Source: Candidatus Helarchaeota archaeon (GTDB lineage: Archaea; Asgardarchaeota; Lokiarchaeia; Helarchaeales; HEL-GB-A). From it: 10,577 nucleotides of DNA. Position 1 is the first letter of the stretch. Each line of letters begins with the position of its first letter. Below are positions 5,766-10,577 of the stretch, piece after piece. The DNA is taken from the NCBI GenBank assembly GCA_013375405.1, contig JABXJU010000154.1:1-10577 (forward strand). The letters are read 5' to 3'. A model generated the notes under the pieces. The model was not told the origin of the DNA. It saw only the letters and a program-made list of their open reading frames with translations, and did no database searches. Position numbers and translations under genes: made by a program.

Positions 5766-6212
5766 ATGGGTGCTGCACGCGTCTTAGTTGGTATGCTATT
5801 TTGTTTAGCCGCATCGATTTTAATCGTGTTTTTCGTAACATTGGGATATGCAGTGGGTAATTTCTCAGACCTTGGTGATATAATAATGTTTCAGGCGATT
5901 TTTGCGTTGTTGCTCTCTCCTTTAACGGCGATTAATATGGGCCTATGGTCGGTGATAGCTGCGCTTGCCGTAGGCGGTCTTCTTGGAGGGCTGGTTTCAA
6001 AAAGCCCAACTGCTGGATTAGTGATGGGACTCCTGAGTTTCTTAGTTATATTCATACTCTTTCTCGGGATAACAGTAGGTTTCGATATTGATGCATGGAT
6101 TACGTGGGTTACATCTTGGGATAGCTATATTGTAGTAGATGTTGTACTTAGCCTCGGATTATTAGCGGGAATTGGAGCTATTGGAGGTAAACTTACCGCA
6201 GAAAGCGACTAG
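5766..6212 (+). CDS. Small integral membrane protein, 148 residues, unknown function
   Basis: Four or five hydrophobic helices fill the chain: about residues 5-30, 40-56, 58-78, 83-104 and 121-141. There are Gly-rich segments (AVGGLLGGLVSKSPTAG, LGLLAGIGAIGG) suited to tight helix packing, and a short charged tail (KLTAESD). The start at 5766 is chosen for the GGTGAT just upstream. The longer frame begins with TTG at 5703, overlapping the helicase stop, and would add a 21-residue basic N-terminus; ATG 5730 would add 12 residues. The gene lies 53 bases behind the XPD-like helicase on the same strand and is followed by an eight-T tract, so the two probably share a transcript. I recognise no family. 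There are no charged residues inside the helices to suggest transport, and the link to the helicase may be only positional. Confidence 0.75.
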   Translation: MGAARVLVGMLFCLAASILIVFFVTLGYAVGNFSDLGDIIMFQAIFALLLSPLTAINMGLWSVIAALAVGGLLGGLVSKSPTAGLVMGLLSFLVIFILFLGITVGFDIDAWITWVTSWDSYIVVDVVLSLGLLAGIGAIGGKLTAESD

Positions 6213-6222
6213 ACTTAACTCC

Positions 6223-6230
6223 TTTTTTTT
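6223..6230 (+). terminator. T-tract terminator after the helicase/membrane protein pair
   Basis: Eight consecutive T bases begin 11 bases after the stop codon at 6212. Archaeal RNA polymerase terminates at such tracts without needing a hairpin, so this probably ends the transcript from 3760-6212. Confidence 0.5.
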
Positions 6231-6276
6231 AAATGTGGATTAAATCGCCATAGTAAAGATAATTTCAATTTTATAT

Positions 6277-6393
6277 TTATCCTAAATTTTGAATATATTC
6301 TATCAATGGAATGATTAGGTTTAATCCAATTAAAACAGCAATAGAAAGACTGATAGCTATAAATAGAGCCTTTTCAAGAGTTAATTCAACCAT
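6277..6393 (-). CDS. Single-span membrane microprotein, 38 residues
   Basis: ATG at 6393-6391 to TAA at 6279-6277. The chain opens with a short acidic N-terminus MVELTLEKA. A hydrophobic helix of about 22 residues follows (FIAISLSIAVLIGLNLIIPL), then a polar tail IEYIQNLG. On the minus strand GTTTAAATTAATT at about 6411-6423 is a good TATA element whose expected start falls at or next to the ATG, consistent with a leaderless message. No family is recognised. The size and single helix resemble the other membrane microprotein at 2999-3196 but the sequences are not alike. A glutamate-containing N-terminus before a hydrophobic helix also recalls type IV pilin-like proteins, but there is no signal-peptidase site or downstream domain, so I do not propose that. 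It converges on the operon ending at 6212. Confidence 0.55.
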   Translation of the reverse strand: MVELTLEKALFIAISLSIAVLIGLNLIIPLIEYIQNLG

Positions 6394-6511
6394 ATTATTT
6401 TATTTTGATCAATTAATTTAAACTCCTCTTAACTTCTAATCCCACCACCAAGGTTTAATAGTTATGATGATTATGTATATTTAGTATCATTTTATTTACT
6501 CGAATAAATTC

Positions 6512-6518
6512 AAGGTGG
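6512..6518 (+). promoter_or_regulatory. Ribosome-binding site selecting a GTG start at 6525
   Basis: AAGGTGG lies six bases before GTG 6525. An ATG at 6521 is closer but leads only to a five-codon frame ending in TAG, whereas the GTG frame runs 48 codons and ends in overlap with the next gene. TATGTATATTTAG at about 6472-6484 is a fitting TATA box. Confidence 0.55.
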
Positions 6519-6524
6519 AAATGA

Positions 6525-6671
6525 GTGTTTCGCAATAGTCGGAAAAAACCTCCCAAATTTTTTAAAGAAGACGAGAAATCGAAAGAGTTTCGGGCAGTCC
6601 TAGATCAAAATACAAGCCTCGTTATAATTGAAAAGCGGAACAAATTCCAGGTCATAATAAAGAAGAATTAA
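6525..6671 (+). CDS. Small basic protein (48 residues) translationally coupled to the next gene
   Basis: GTG start with a good AAGGTGG ribosome-binding site. The frame ends in TAA at 6669-6671, whose last A is the first base of the next gene's ATG (TAATG). The first half is rich in Lys/Arg (FRNSRKKPPKFFKEDEKSKE). The second half is predicted as two beta strands (SLVIIEKR, FQVIIKK) that could form a hairpin. The chain is too short for a known fold and I recognise no family. The one-base overlap and strong initiation signal argue strongly for a real gene and for matched production with the 314-residue neighbour. A physical partnership with that protein is a reasonable but untested inference. 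Confidence 0.65.
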   Translation: MFRNSRKKPPKFFKEDEKSKEFRAVLDQNTSLVIIEKRNKFQVIIKKN

Positions 6672-7615
6672 TGGACTATAATCTAGAAGTTACAGCTTCT
6701 GAAGCACCTGTCAAGAATTACGTAGCTGGGGGCGAAATTCTACCGTTTGAATACGTAGTCGCTGAAAGCGAGATTTTAGAGAAGGAAATTATTAAGTTCA
6801 ATCAAAAAATTAAAGAAATTTTTGGAAAAAAATATGATCTTAAATTAAATTCCATACGATTATGTGTAGGGACAGATGAGAATTATGTAACCATCGATGA
6901 AAGTAACTTAAAAGAGGTAGATATCATCCCTACAATTCAGGGGTTACAAGAATTCATTCAAGCTAATAAAAAATCGGTTTTTGGATTCACTATTCGACGT
7001 TATGACACTAAGAAAGGGAATTTAATATTTTGCGAGTGTGAATTAAATCATCCCATTTTCGATATACAATCAATAAAAATTAAAATACTGGCTAGTTTGT
7101 CGCAACGTGGGCTATACATGCAAAAACACCACGTCGCCTACGGATTACACGTCTATTACATTTTAAATGTAAGTAGATTTTCAGACATGATAATTCGCCT
7201 TTTTAATGAATTAAATATTCCTATAGAGATGATCTATTTAAAACGAAAAAGTTCAATCCAAAATTGGCGCGCCACTGAATGTGAATTGGATGAAAAAAAT
7301 CTCAAGAATTATCTTCAGTTCAATTATACTCATTTAAGCCATTCAGATGTCGATCAAGTCGTTTCCATTGTCCGAGAAAATAAATTCAATTTCGAATTTG
7401 CGAATATGATGGCCGATTTATTAAATAAAATGAAACTTGATCGTATTGAAATAGAGGATGCCCTTTACTCCTTAGGGCAAGAAGATATTGCCGCAGCAGC
7501 GAAAGTCGTCGTAAACTATTTTGGTTTCAATGAACAAAATCTCTCTTTGCCGTCAAATCTCGATTTCAATATAATAAAAAAAAGTATTGATGAATTAGAC
7601 CGCTATATCCACTAA
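6671..7615 (+). CDS. Unknown 314-residue protein with a UBA-like helical segment
   Basis: Soluble, with no signal peptide or membrane helix. The first 200 residues are mixed alpha/beta with an early helix (EILEKEIIKFNQKIKEIF, 34-51) and several strands (SVFGFTIRR, GNLIFCECEL, IKIKILASL, GLHVYYILNV). Residues 246-286 (MMADLLNKMKLDRIEIEDAL, then YSLGQEDIAAAAKVVVNYFG) follow the pattern of a UBA domain: L-x-x-M, then x-x-A-L, then a glycine-acid turn, then A-x-x-(V/L). UBA domains bind ubiquitin or occur in NAC and EF-Ts. The resemblance is short and could reflect any three-helix bundle. No enzyme motif was found. Start ATG 6671 overlaps the stop of the 48-residue gene by one base, so it is translated by coupling. 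The convergent gene at 7620-7799 begins four bases beyond its stop. Confidence 0.8.
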   Translation: MDYNLEVTASEAPVKNYVAGGEILPFEYVVAESEILEKEIIKFNQKIKEIFGKKYDLKLNSIRLCVGTDENYVTIDESNLKEVDIIPTIQGLQEFIQANKKSVFGFTIRRYDTKKGNLIFCECELNHPIFDIQSIKIKILASLSQRGLYMQKHHVAYGLHVYYILNVSRFSDMIIRLFNELNIPIEMIYLKRKSSIQNWRATECELDEKNLKNYLQFNYTHLSHSDVDQVVSIVRENKFNFEFANMMADLLNKMKLDRIEIEDALYSLGQEDIAAAAKVVVNYFGFNEQNLSLPSNLDFNIIKKSIDELDRYIH

Positions 7616-7619
7616 ATTT

Positions 7620-7799
7620 CTATCCTTCTTTTTTCATTCGTTCCTCAAAGAGTTCCTTCACTTTATCTTTGGATGTTGCATCTTTCTGAGTTTCAGCAAA
7701 CATCTTTTCTCGTTCTTTCTTCTTCTGTTCTTGGAGTTTACGAATAATTTCTTGCTCCTTTTTAATCTGATCCATATCAGGGGGTTGTTCATCTGCCAT
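7620..7799 (-). CDS. Small Lys/Glu-rich coiled-coil protein, 59 residues
   Basis: ATG at 7799-7797 to TAG at 7622-7620. After a short acidic N-terminus (MADEQPPDMDQ), residues 11-36 (IKKEQEIIRKLQEQKKKERE and on) form a long charged helix. A second helical piece ends the chain (KDKVKELFEERMKKEG). High helical propensity and alternating charge suggest a coiled coil or a protein that folds on a partner. GAGGG, nine bases before the ATG, is a likely ribosome-binding site, and CAATATAGTAAAT at about 7822-7834 a possible TATA box. It is too short to assign a family. It lies between the unknown 314-residue gene (convergent, four-base gap) and the basic microprotein at 7878 (same strand, 78-base gap). 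Confidence 0.65.
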   Translation of the reverse strand: MADEQPPDMDQIKKEQEIIRKLQEQKKKEREKMFAETQKDATSKDKVKELFEERMKKEG

Positions 7800-7877
7800 C
7801 TTTCAAGCCCTCTCAAAATTTACTATATTGTAAAGATCATTAAATAAAAGGTTTATCATTTTAAAATTACTTGAAAG

Positions 7878-7976
7878 CTAATATTTACGGATGAGCTTTT
7901 TCTTCTTTTTCTTTAAATCCTTCATATCCTTTTTAAGCTTACTGACATTTTTCCGTTTCGTTGGATCTTTACCCAT
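7878..7976 (-). CDS. Tiny, highly basic protein, 32 residues
   Basis: ATG at 7976-7974 to TAG at 7880-7878. Sixteen of 32 residues are Lys or Arg, including six consecutive lysines near the C-terminus (LKKKKKKLIRKY). The composition suits binding to nucleic acid or a ribosome, or to the acidic protein encoded at 2606-2773, but none of this is shown. On the minus strand an AT-rich TATA-like CATAAAATTC lies about 25-35 bases upstream, consistent with a near-leaderless message. Poly-lysine frames arise easily in A-rich DNA, so chance is a fair alternative. The neatly ordered start (MGKDPTKRKNVSKLKKDMKD) looks protein-like. Confidence 0.45.
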   Translation of the reverse strand: MGKDPTKRKNVSKLKKDMKDLKKKKKKLIRKY

Positions 7977-8112
7977 TGTAATCTTCCTATTTTAAGGTGA
8001 ATTTTATGAAAGAGTTTTCTTCTTCTTAACTCAATCCTTGTACCAAAATATTATTAAATCTCCTTATTAAATAACTATATCAAATATTCTATTATTAATA
8101 ACAGATGTTAAA

Positions 8113-8718
8113 ATGGAATCCAAAAAAAACAGGAAACCTAATAGAAGTAAATCTTATAAACGGAAACAGGTACCTGAAAAAACAGATATTAAAACAAAAT
8201 TTGAAAAAATAGGTCATAAACTAGGGCAACTGGAAAAAAAAGAATTTTGGCACGCTCACTTACCTTGGCCCAGATTTCTCCGGAAGCCAAAAATTCGGTT
8301 CGTTGCACCCCGAATTAACCGAACGATTCCTATCCCAAGTAGGAATCTTATGTTTCTACTTGCATTATTTCTTGTTGGATTTAGTCTTGCAGGGGGGGCT
8401 TACGATATCACGAGTAAAACACTCGGAAAAATGGCAGTAGGGTATCAATCAACTGGTTCTGGTCCCCCCAAACCGGTCTTCTTTTATTCTGGTCTGCATG
8501 ATCAGTTTATGTTGGAAGGGATCATTGCATTTGCTGTAATATGTTTAGGTTTTATTGGATTTCTTTTCATACATCAATCTACAAAGCATTTCTACAGGCC
8601 TAAATATTCCTACATGCTATTTGCTCTAGGAATCGGTTTAGTTTTTTTTACCTTCATCTCTATGACGCTGATAGTTATTAAAGGAAAGGGCCTCAACTTG
8701 TATAATCCATTTAAATAA
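8113..8718 (+). CDS. OSTC/OST3-OST6-like oligosaccharyltransferase accessory subunit
   Basis: A 201-residue membrane protein. Residues 1-75 are a basic, probably disordered cytosolic extension (14 Lys/Arg in the first 27 residues). Three membrane helices follow at about 78-95, 134-154 and 167-189. The membrane part lines up by eye with human OSTC/DC2: GGAYD (94-98) against GGIIYD, KPVFF (120-124) against RPVAF, QFMLEG (131-136) against QYIMEG, GFIGF (146-150) against GLGFI, and a last helix ending before a KGKGLNLY stretch against KLPGYLMG. OSTC and the OST3/6 membrane domain tie the N-glycosylation enzyme STT3 to its partners in eukaryotes; Asgard archaea are known to encode some such subunits. 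The thioredoxin domain of OST3/6 is absent. Probably its own promoter (AACTATATC at about 8073-8081). STT3 itself is not in the window. Confidence 0.7.
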   Translation: MESKKNRKPNRSKSYKRKQVPEKTDIKTKFEKIGHKLGQLEKKEFWHAHLPWPRFLRKPKIRFVAPRINRTIPIPSRNLMFLLALFLVGFSLAGGAYDITSKTLGKMAVGYQSTGSGPPKPVFFYSGLHDQFMLEGIIAFAVICLGFIGFLFIHQSTKHFYRPKYSYMLFALGIGLVFFTFISMTLIVIKGKGLNLYNPFK

Positions 8719-8775
8719 GTTATAATAGCAGCTGTAAACCTCTTAAACCATATAAAGAAATTCTATAAAATCTAG

Positions 8776-8782
8776 GGATGAT
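8776..8782 (+). promoter_or_regulatory. Ribosome-binding site selecting a TTG start at 8788
   Basis: GGATGAT, a one-mismatch relative of GGTGAT, stands five bases before TTG 8788. A nearby ATG at 8779 is in another frame that stops quickly. The first in-frame ATG would lose about 18 residues of the N-terminal helix. Confidence 0.35.
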
Positions 8783-8787
8783 ACATT

Positions 8788-9291
8788 TTGATCGAAATAG
8801 TAGAAGTTGAAACACGATTTGAAAATAAAATAAAAGAATTGATGAGAGATCTACCTGAAAAGTACATTGGAAGCAAAATTGCTTGGCAAAATTGTGCAGC
8901 TTTAACAATGAAAAGTTTCCTTGAAATTATAGATGTTGAAGATTTAAATCTTATCAATATGGCATCCCCACTCGCTTCAATCGCTGGTGTTTGTGGAGCA
9001 GTAAATGCGGGACTGATGATAACAGGATTAATTATAGGTAAAAATGGGAAAAAGAAGCTTCATCAATTGACTGCTGCAACTGAAGGAAGGAAATTCTTAA
9101 TAAGATTCCAGAAAGAATTTGCTTCTTGCAATTGTCAAACTTTAACGGGAGGATACAATTTATTAACTATGGATGGAATGGAAAATTATCTGAAGGATAA
9201 AATTTGGGAAAAAAAATGCTATAGGTATGTTGTTAAAGCTCTTGAAATAATTGGTAAACTACATACAAAACAGATTGCAAGACTTATTTAA
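8788..9291 (+). CDS. C_GCAxxG_C_C-type cysteine protein (putative redox protein)
   Basis: A 167-residue protein matching the C_GCAxxG_C_C family, a small redox or metal-binding helical fold of unknown precise role. Key cysteines are Cys36 in NCAAL, Cys69 in GVCGAVNAGLMITGLIIG (the family's CGA-x-x-G helix), Cys114/Cys116 in FASCNCQTLTGG and Cys144 in KKCYRYVVKALEI. The spacing and the 'F-x-x-x-F...C-x-x-L-x-G' block follow the family. There is no signal peptide, so it should be cytosolic. The start is TTG 8788 with GGATGAT upstream. The 69-base gap after the OSTC-like gene, with a TATA-like CCATATAAAG at 8748-8757, suggests its own promoter. It converges with the CDP-archaeol synthase gene, the two stops being 12 bases apart. 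What it does is not known. Confidence 0.7.
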   Translation: MIEIVEVETRFENKIKELMRDLPEKYIGSKIAWQNCAALTMKSFLEIIDVEDLNLINMASPLASIAGVCGAVNAGLMITGLIIGKNGKKKLHQLTAATEGRKFLIRFQKEFASCNCQTLTGGYNLLTMDGMENYLKDKIWEKKCYRYVVKALEIIGKLHTKQIARLI

Positions 9292-9303
9292 ATAAAAGGG
9301 AAA

Positions 9304-10035
9304 TTACCAAGGTTCTTTTGAATATCCCACTTTAAAGGCTAATGTATTTGCAAGTACGTGTAGTAAGAGGGTAACAAGGAGCGCAAAAATGATATACATC
9401 CACCGCAGGGGAAAAACAATATAGGTTAAAAAGATTGCTCCCAGTAAAAAATCAAGTTGGTCGATAATCGGAGCGGGCGCCCCTCTTTCTAAATTAAGTC
9501 TGCGTTTTATGAATGAGCCAATTAAATCACCGAGCGGTGTCCCTAAAGAGGTTAGAAATACCCGAAGTAATCCAAGAAGAAAGGGTGGATTGAAAAATGC
9601 TTCTAAATAAATTGGGTCTGCGAGAACCATTGTTGGATATTTAGCGATTTGTGTTTGCACAAATGGCCAAAATAAGAACATTGATATAAGGACAAGAACA
9701 ATTCCTATAATAGTTCCTACAACAACACCCCCCCCAAATCCTTGCCATGTTTTTCCATTCCCAAAAATACGCTTTCCATCTATAAAATTCCTTCCCCCAT
9801 CAATTGGAGTTCCATTGCGTCCAAAAATAACCATAGATGCATTTGTAGCATACGCAGGGGCTATAAATATTATACTTAAGCAAAAAATTAAAGTTACATC
9901 ATCCCACGTCCAGGCCATCAGTAGAGGAGGAAGTATTAGAAATAAAATTAGTCCAATGCCAAAAATAATGCATAAAGTATAAGCTAATTTGATACCACGA
10001 GGATTCACTGAGTTTTGCGATTGACTATCTTCCAT
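9304..10035 (-). CDS. carS: CDP-archaeol synthase (CDP-2,3-bis-(O-geranylgeranyl)-sn-glycerol synthase)
   Basis: Integral membrane enzyme joining CTP to unsaturated archaetidic acid (digeranylgeranylglyceryl phosphate) to give CDP-unsaturated archaeol (EC 2.7.7.67), the branch point for archaeal polar lipid head groups. In 243 residues the family's blocks appear in order: APAYATN (59-65), GTPIDGG (75-81), DGKRIFGNGKTWQGF (86-100), GDLIGSFIKRRL (169-180), RGAPAPIIDQLDF (184-196), the H-x-x-x-N helix (226-230) and the C-terminal KEPW. About five hydrophobic helices surround them; the conserved Asp and Lys residues should bind the nucleotide and magnesium. The length is somewhat above typical CarS owing to a polar N-terminal stretch and a longer 104-160 region. 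It lies 87 bases behind the RadB-like gene on the same strand, with its own TATA candidate between. Confidence 0.93.
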   Translation of the reverse strand: MEDSQSQNSVNPRGIKLAYTLCIIFGIGLILFLILPPLLMAWTWDDVTLIFCLSIIFIAPAYATNASMVIFGRNGTPIDGGRNFIDGKRIFGNGKTWQGFGGGVVVGTIIGIVLVLISMFLFWPFVQTQIAKYPTMVLADPIYLEAFFNPPFLLGLLRVFLTSLGTPLGDLIGSFIKRRLNLERGAPAPIIDQLDFLLGAIFLTYIVFPLRWMYIIFALLVTLLLHVLANTLAFKVGYSKEPW

Positions 10036-10087
10036 TATGAATCACAACAAGAAACGAAGGTTTTGCTTTTTCCATGATTAATTTTTA

Positions 10088-10098
10088 TCTATAAAAGG
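10088..10098 (-). promoter_or_regulatory. Candidate TATA box of carS
   Basis: On the minus strand CCTTTTATAGA is a strong TATA-like element. The expected start is about 10068, giving a leader of roughly 30 bases before ATG 10035. A TTTTTGTTTT stretch just upstream (about 10107-10116) would serve to end the RadB-like transcript. Confidence 0.4.
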
Positions 10099-10122
10099 TT
10101 TTTTTTAAAACAAAAATGATAT

Positions 10123-10562
10123 TCATTTCATTTCTTGAATTCCCTCATCTGTGAGGCGATATTCTATTGGTAAATGACTAGATTTTTCCGTATGTTTCGT
10201 TATCGTAGCAATTCTTTTACTCATTTGTCGATTGGGTAGAAAATCCAATCGAATTTCATAATCTGACCAATAATTTAAAATAGCTGCTGCTACTGGCTCC
10301 ATACTATTCTCATTATTACCTCCTTTCATAACACCACGAACTTGATTTGTAATAAGTACAATTAAATTAAATTGTATAGCTAAATCTTTGAGAATTGCTA
10401 GTTGGCGATTAAGATCTTTGTTTAATAGAATATTTTTTTCACTTTTTTCAGAAAGCGTACGACGATATTGAGTTGTAATAGTATCTACTATAATCATTTT
10501 TGTTTTATCAGTAATATATTTCTCCAGAGTTTCTATTGTTTCTGATTGATTTTCAAAAGAGA
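10123..10562 (-). CDS. radB: RadB-like RecA/Rad51-family recombinase, C-terminal part (5' end missing)
   Basis: The frame stays open from the stop at 10123 back to the last genomic base at 10562, so the gene is cut at its 5' end. An ATG at 10497 is internal, because the 21 codons before it (SFENQSETIETLEKYITDKT and K) continue the domain. Visible are the Walker B strand KMIIVDTIT, the strand LIVLITNQV with its Gln, and a C-terminal region with LNYWSDYEIRLDF, KRIATITKHTEKSSHLPIEY and a final GIQ, which follows the RadB pattern better than RadA (no GGN-x-x-AH-x-S segment). The Walker A loop lies beyond the edge. RadB is a paralogue of RadA acting in homologous recombination. A divergent RadA or another RecA-superfamily ATPase remains possible. 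It lies upstream of carS on the same strand. Confidence 0.65.
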
Positions 10563-10577
10563 AGATCGGAAGAGCGT
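10563..10577. other. Illumina adapter sequence (not genomic)
   Basis: The last 15 bases, AGATCGGAAGAGCGT, are identical to the start of the common Illumina TruSeq adapter. They interrupt the open recombinase frame at the very end of the fragment. They are almost certainly untrimmed library adapter carried into the assembly. Confidence 0.95.

Noticed and set aside
8008..8031. Seven-codon frame MKEFSSS preceded by AAGGTGA
   Set aside because: The signal is good but the frame is tiny, low-complexity, and lies in the promoter region of the basic microprotein on the other strand.
8720..8957. Two minus-strand frames of 62 and 61 codons
   Set aside because: Antisense shadows of the C_GCAxxG_C_C gene and its leader.
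10025..10075. 16-codon upstream frame overlapping the carS start on the minus strand
   Set aside because: Its ATG lies at or before the predicted transcription start and it has no ribosome-binding site.

Overview
The window is an AT-rich fragment of an archaeal genome, most likely from the Asgard group (Promethearchaeota). Archaeal identity rests on a CDP-archaeol synthase (ether-lipid synthesis), a RadB/RecA-family recombinase, an XPD-type iron-sulfur helicase, TATA-box promoters and an archaeal-type 23S rRNA. The Asgard placement is an inference. It rests mainly on a close look-alike of the eukaryotic oligosaccharyltransferase subunit OSTC/OST3-6 and a PAC3-like proteasome assembly chaperone. 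No phylogeny could be run.

Layout. Bases 1-780 are the 5' part of a 23S rRNA gene on the minus strand, running off the left edge. It has its own leader and a candidate promoter, and no 16S gene lies upstream of it. From about 1000 to 3000 the sequence is gene-poor. It holds a J-domain protein (1463-1897, minus), a cluster of strong hairpins at 2113-2372 that looks like an undescribed structured RNA, a decayed C-terminal piece of a uroporphyrinogen-decarboxylase/methyltransferase family gene (2410-2583, minus), a tiny acidic protein (2606-2773, minus) and a single-span membrane microprotein (2999-3196, plus).

From 3244 to 6212 come the PAC3/PAC4-like chaperone (minus), the divergently transcribed XPD-type helicase (3760-5712) and a small integral membrane protein just behind it (5766-6212). 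From 6277 to 7976 there is a 38-residue membrane microprotein (minus) and a two-gene operon. In that operon a 48-residue protein overlaps an unknown 314-residue protein by one base, and the larger protein ends in a UBA-like helical segment. Two tiny charged proteins follow on the minus strand.

From 8113 to the end come the OSTC-like membrane protein, a C_GCAxxG_C_C-type cysteine protein, CDP-archaeol synthase (minus) and the C-terminal part of a RadB-like recombinase (minus), which is cut by the end of the fragment. The last 15 bases match an Illumina sequencing adapter and are not genomic.

Taken together this is a housekeeping region (ribosome, chaperones, repair, membrane lipid, glycosylation) studded with microproteins, at least six of them under 60 residues. 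The points most worth following are the eukaryote-like OSTC and PAC3 relatives, the structured RNA candidate and the coupled microprotein/UBA-like pair. No CRISPR array, intact insertion sequence or tRNA was seen.
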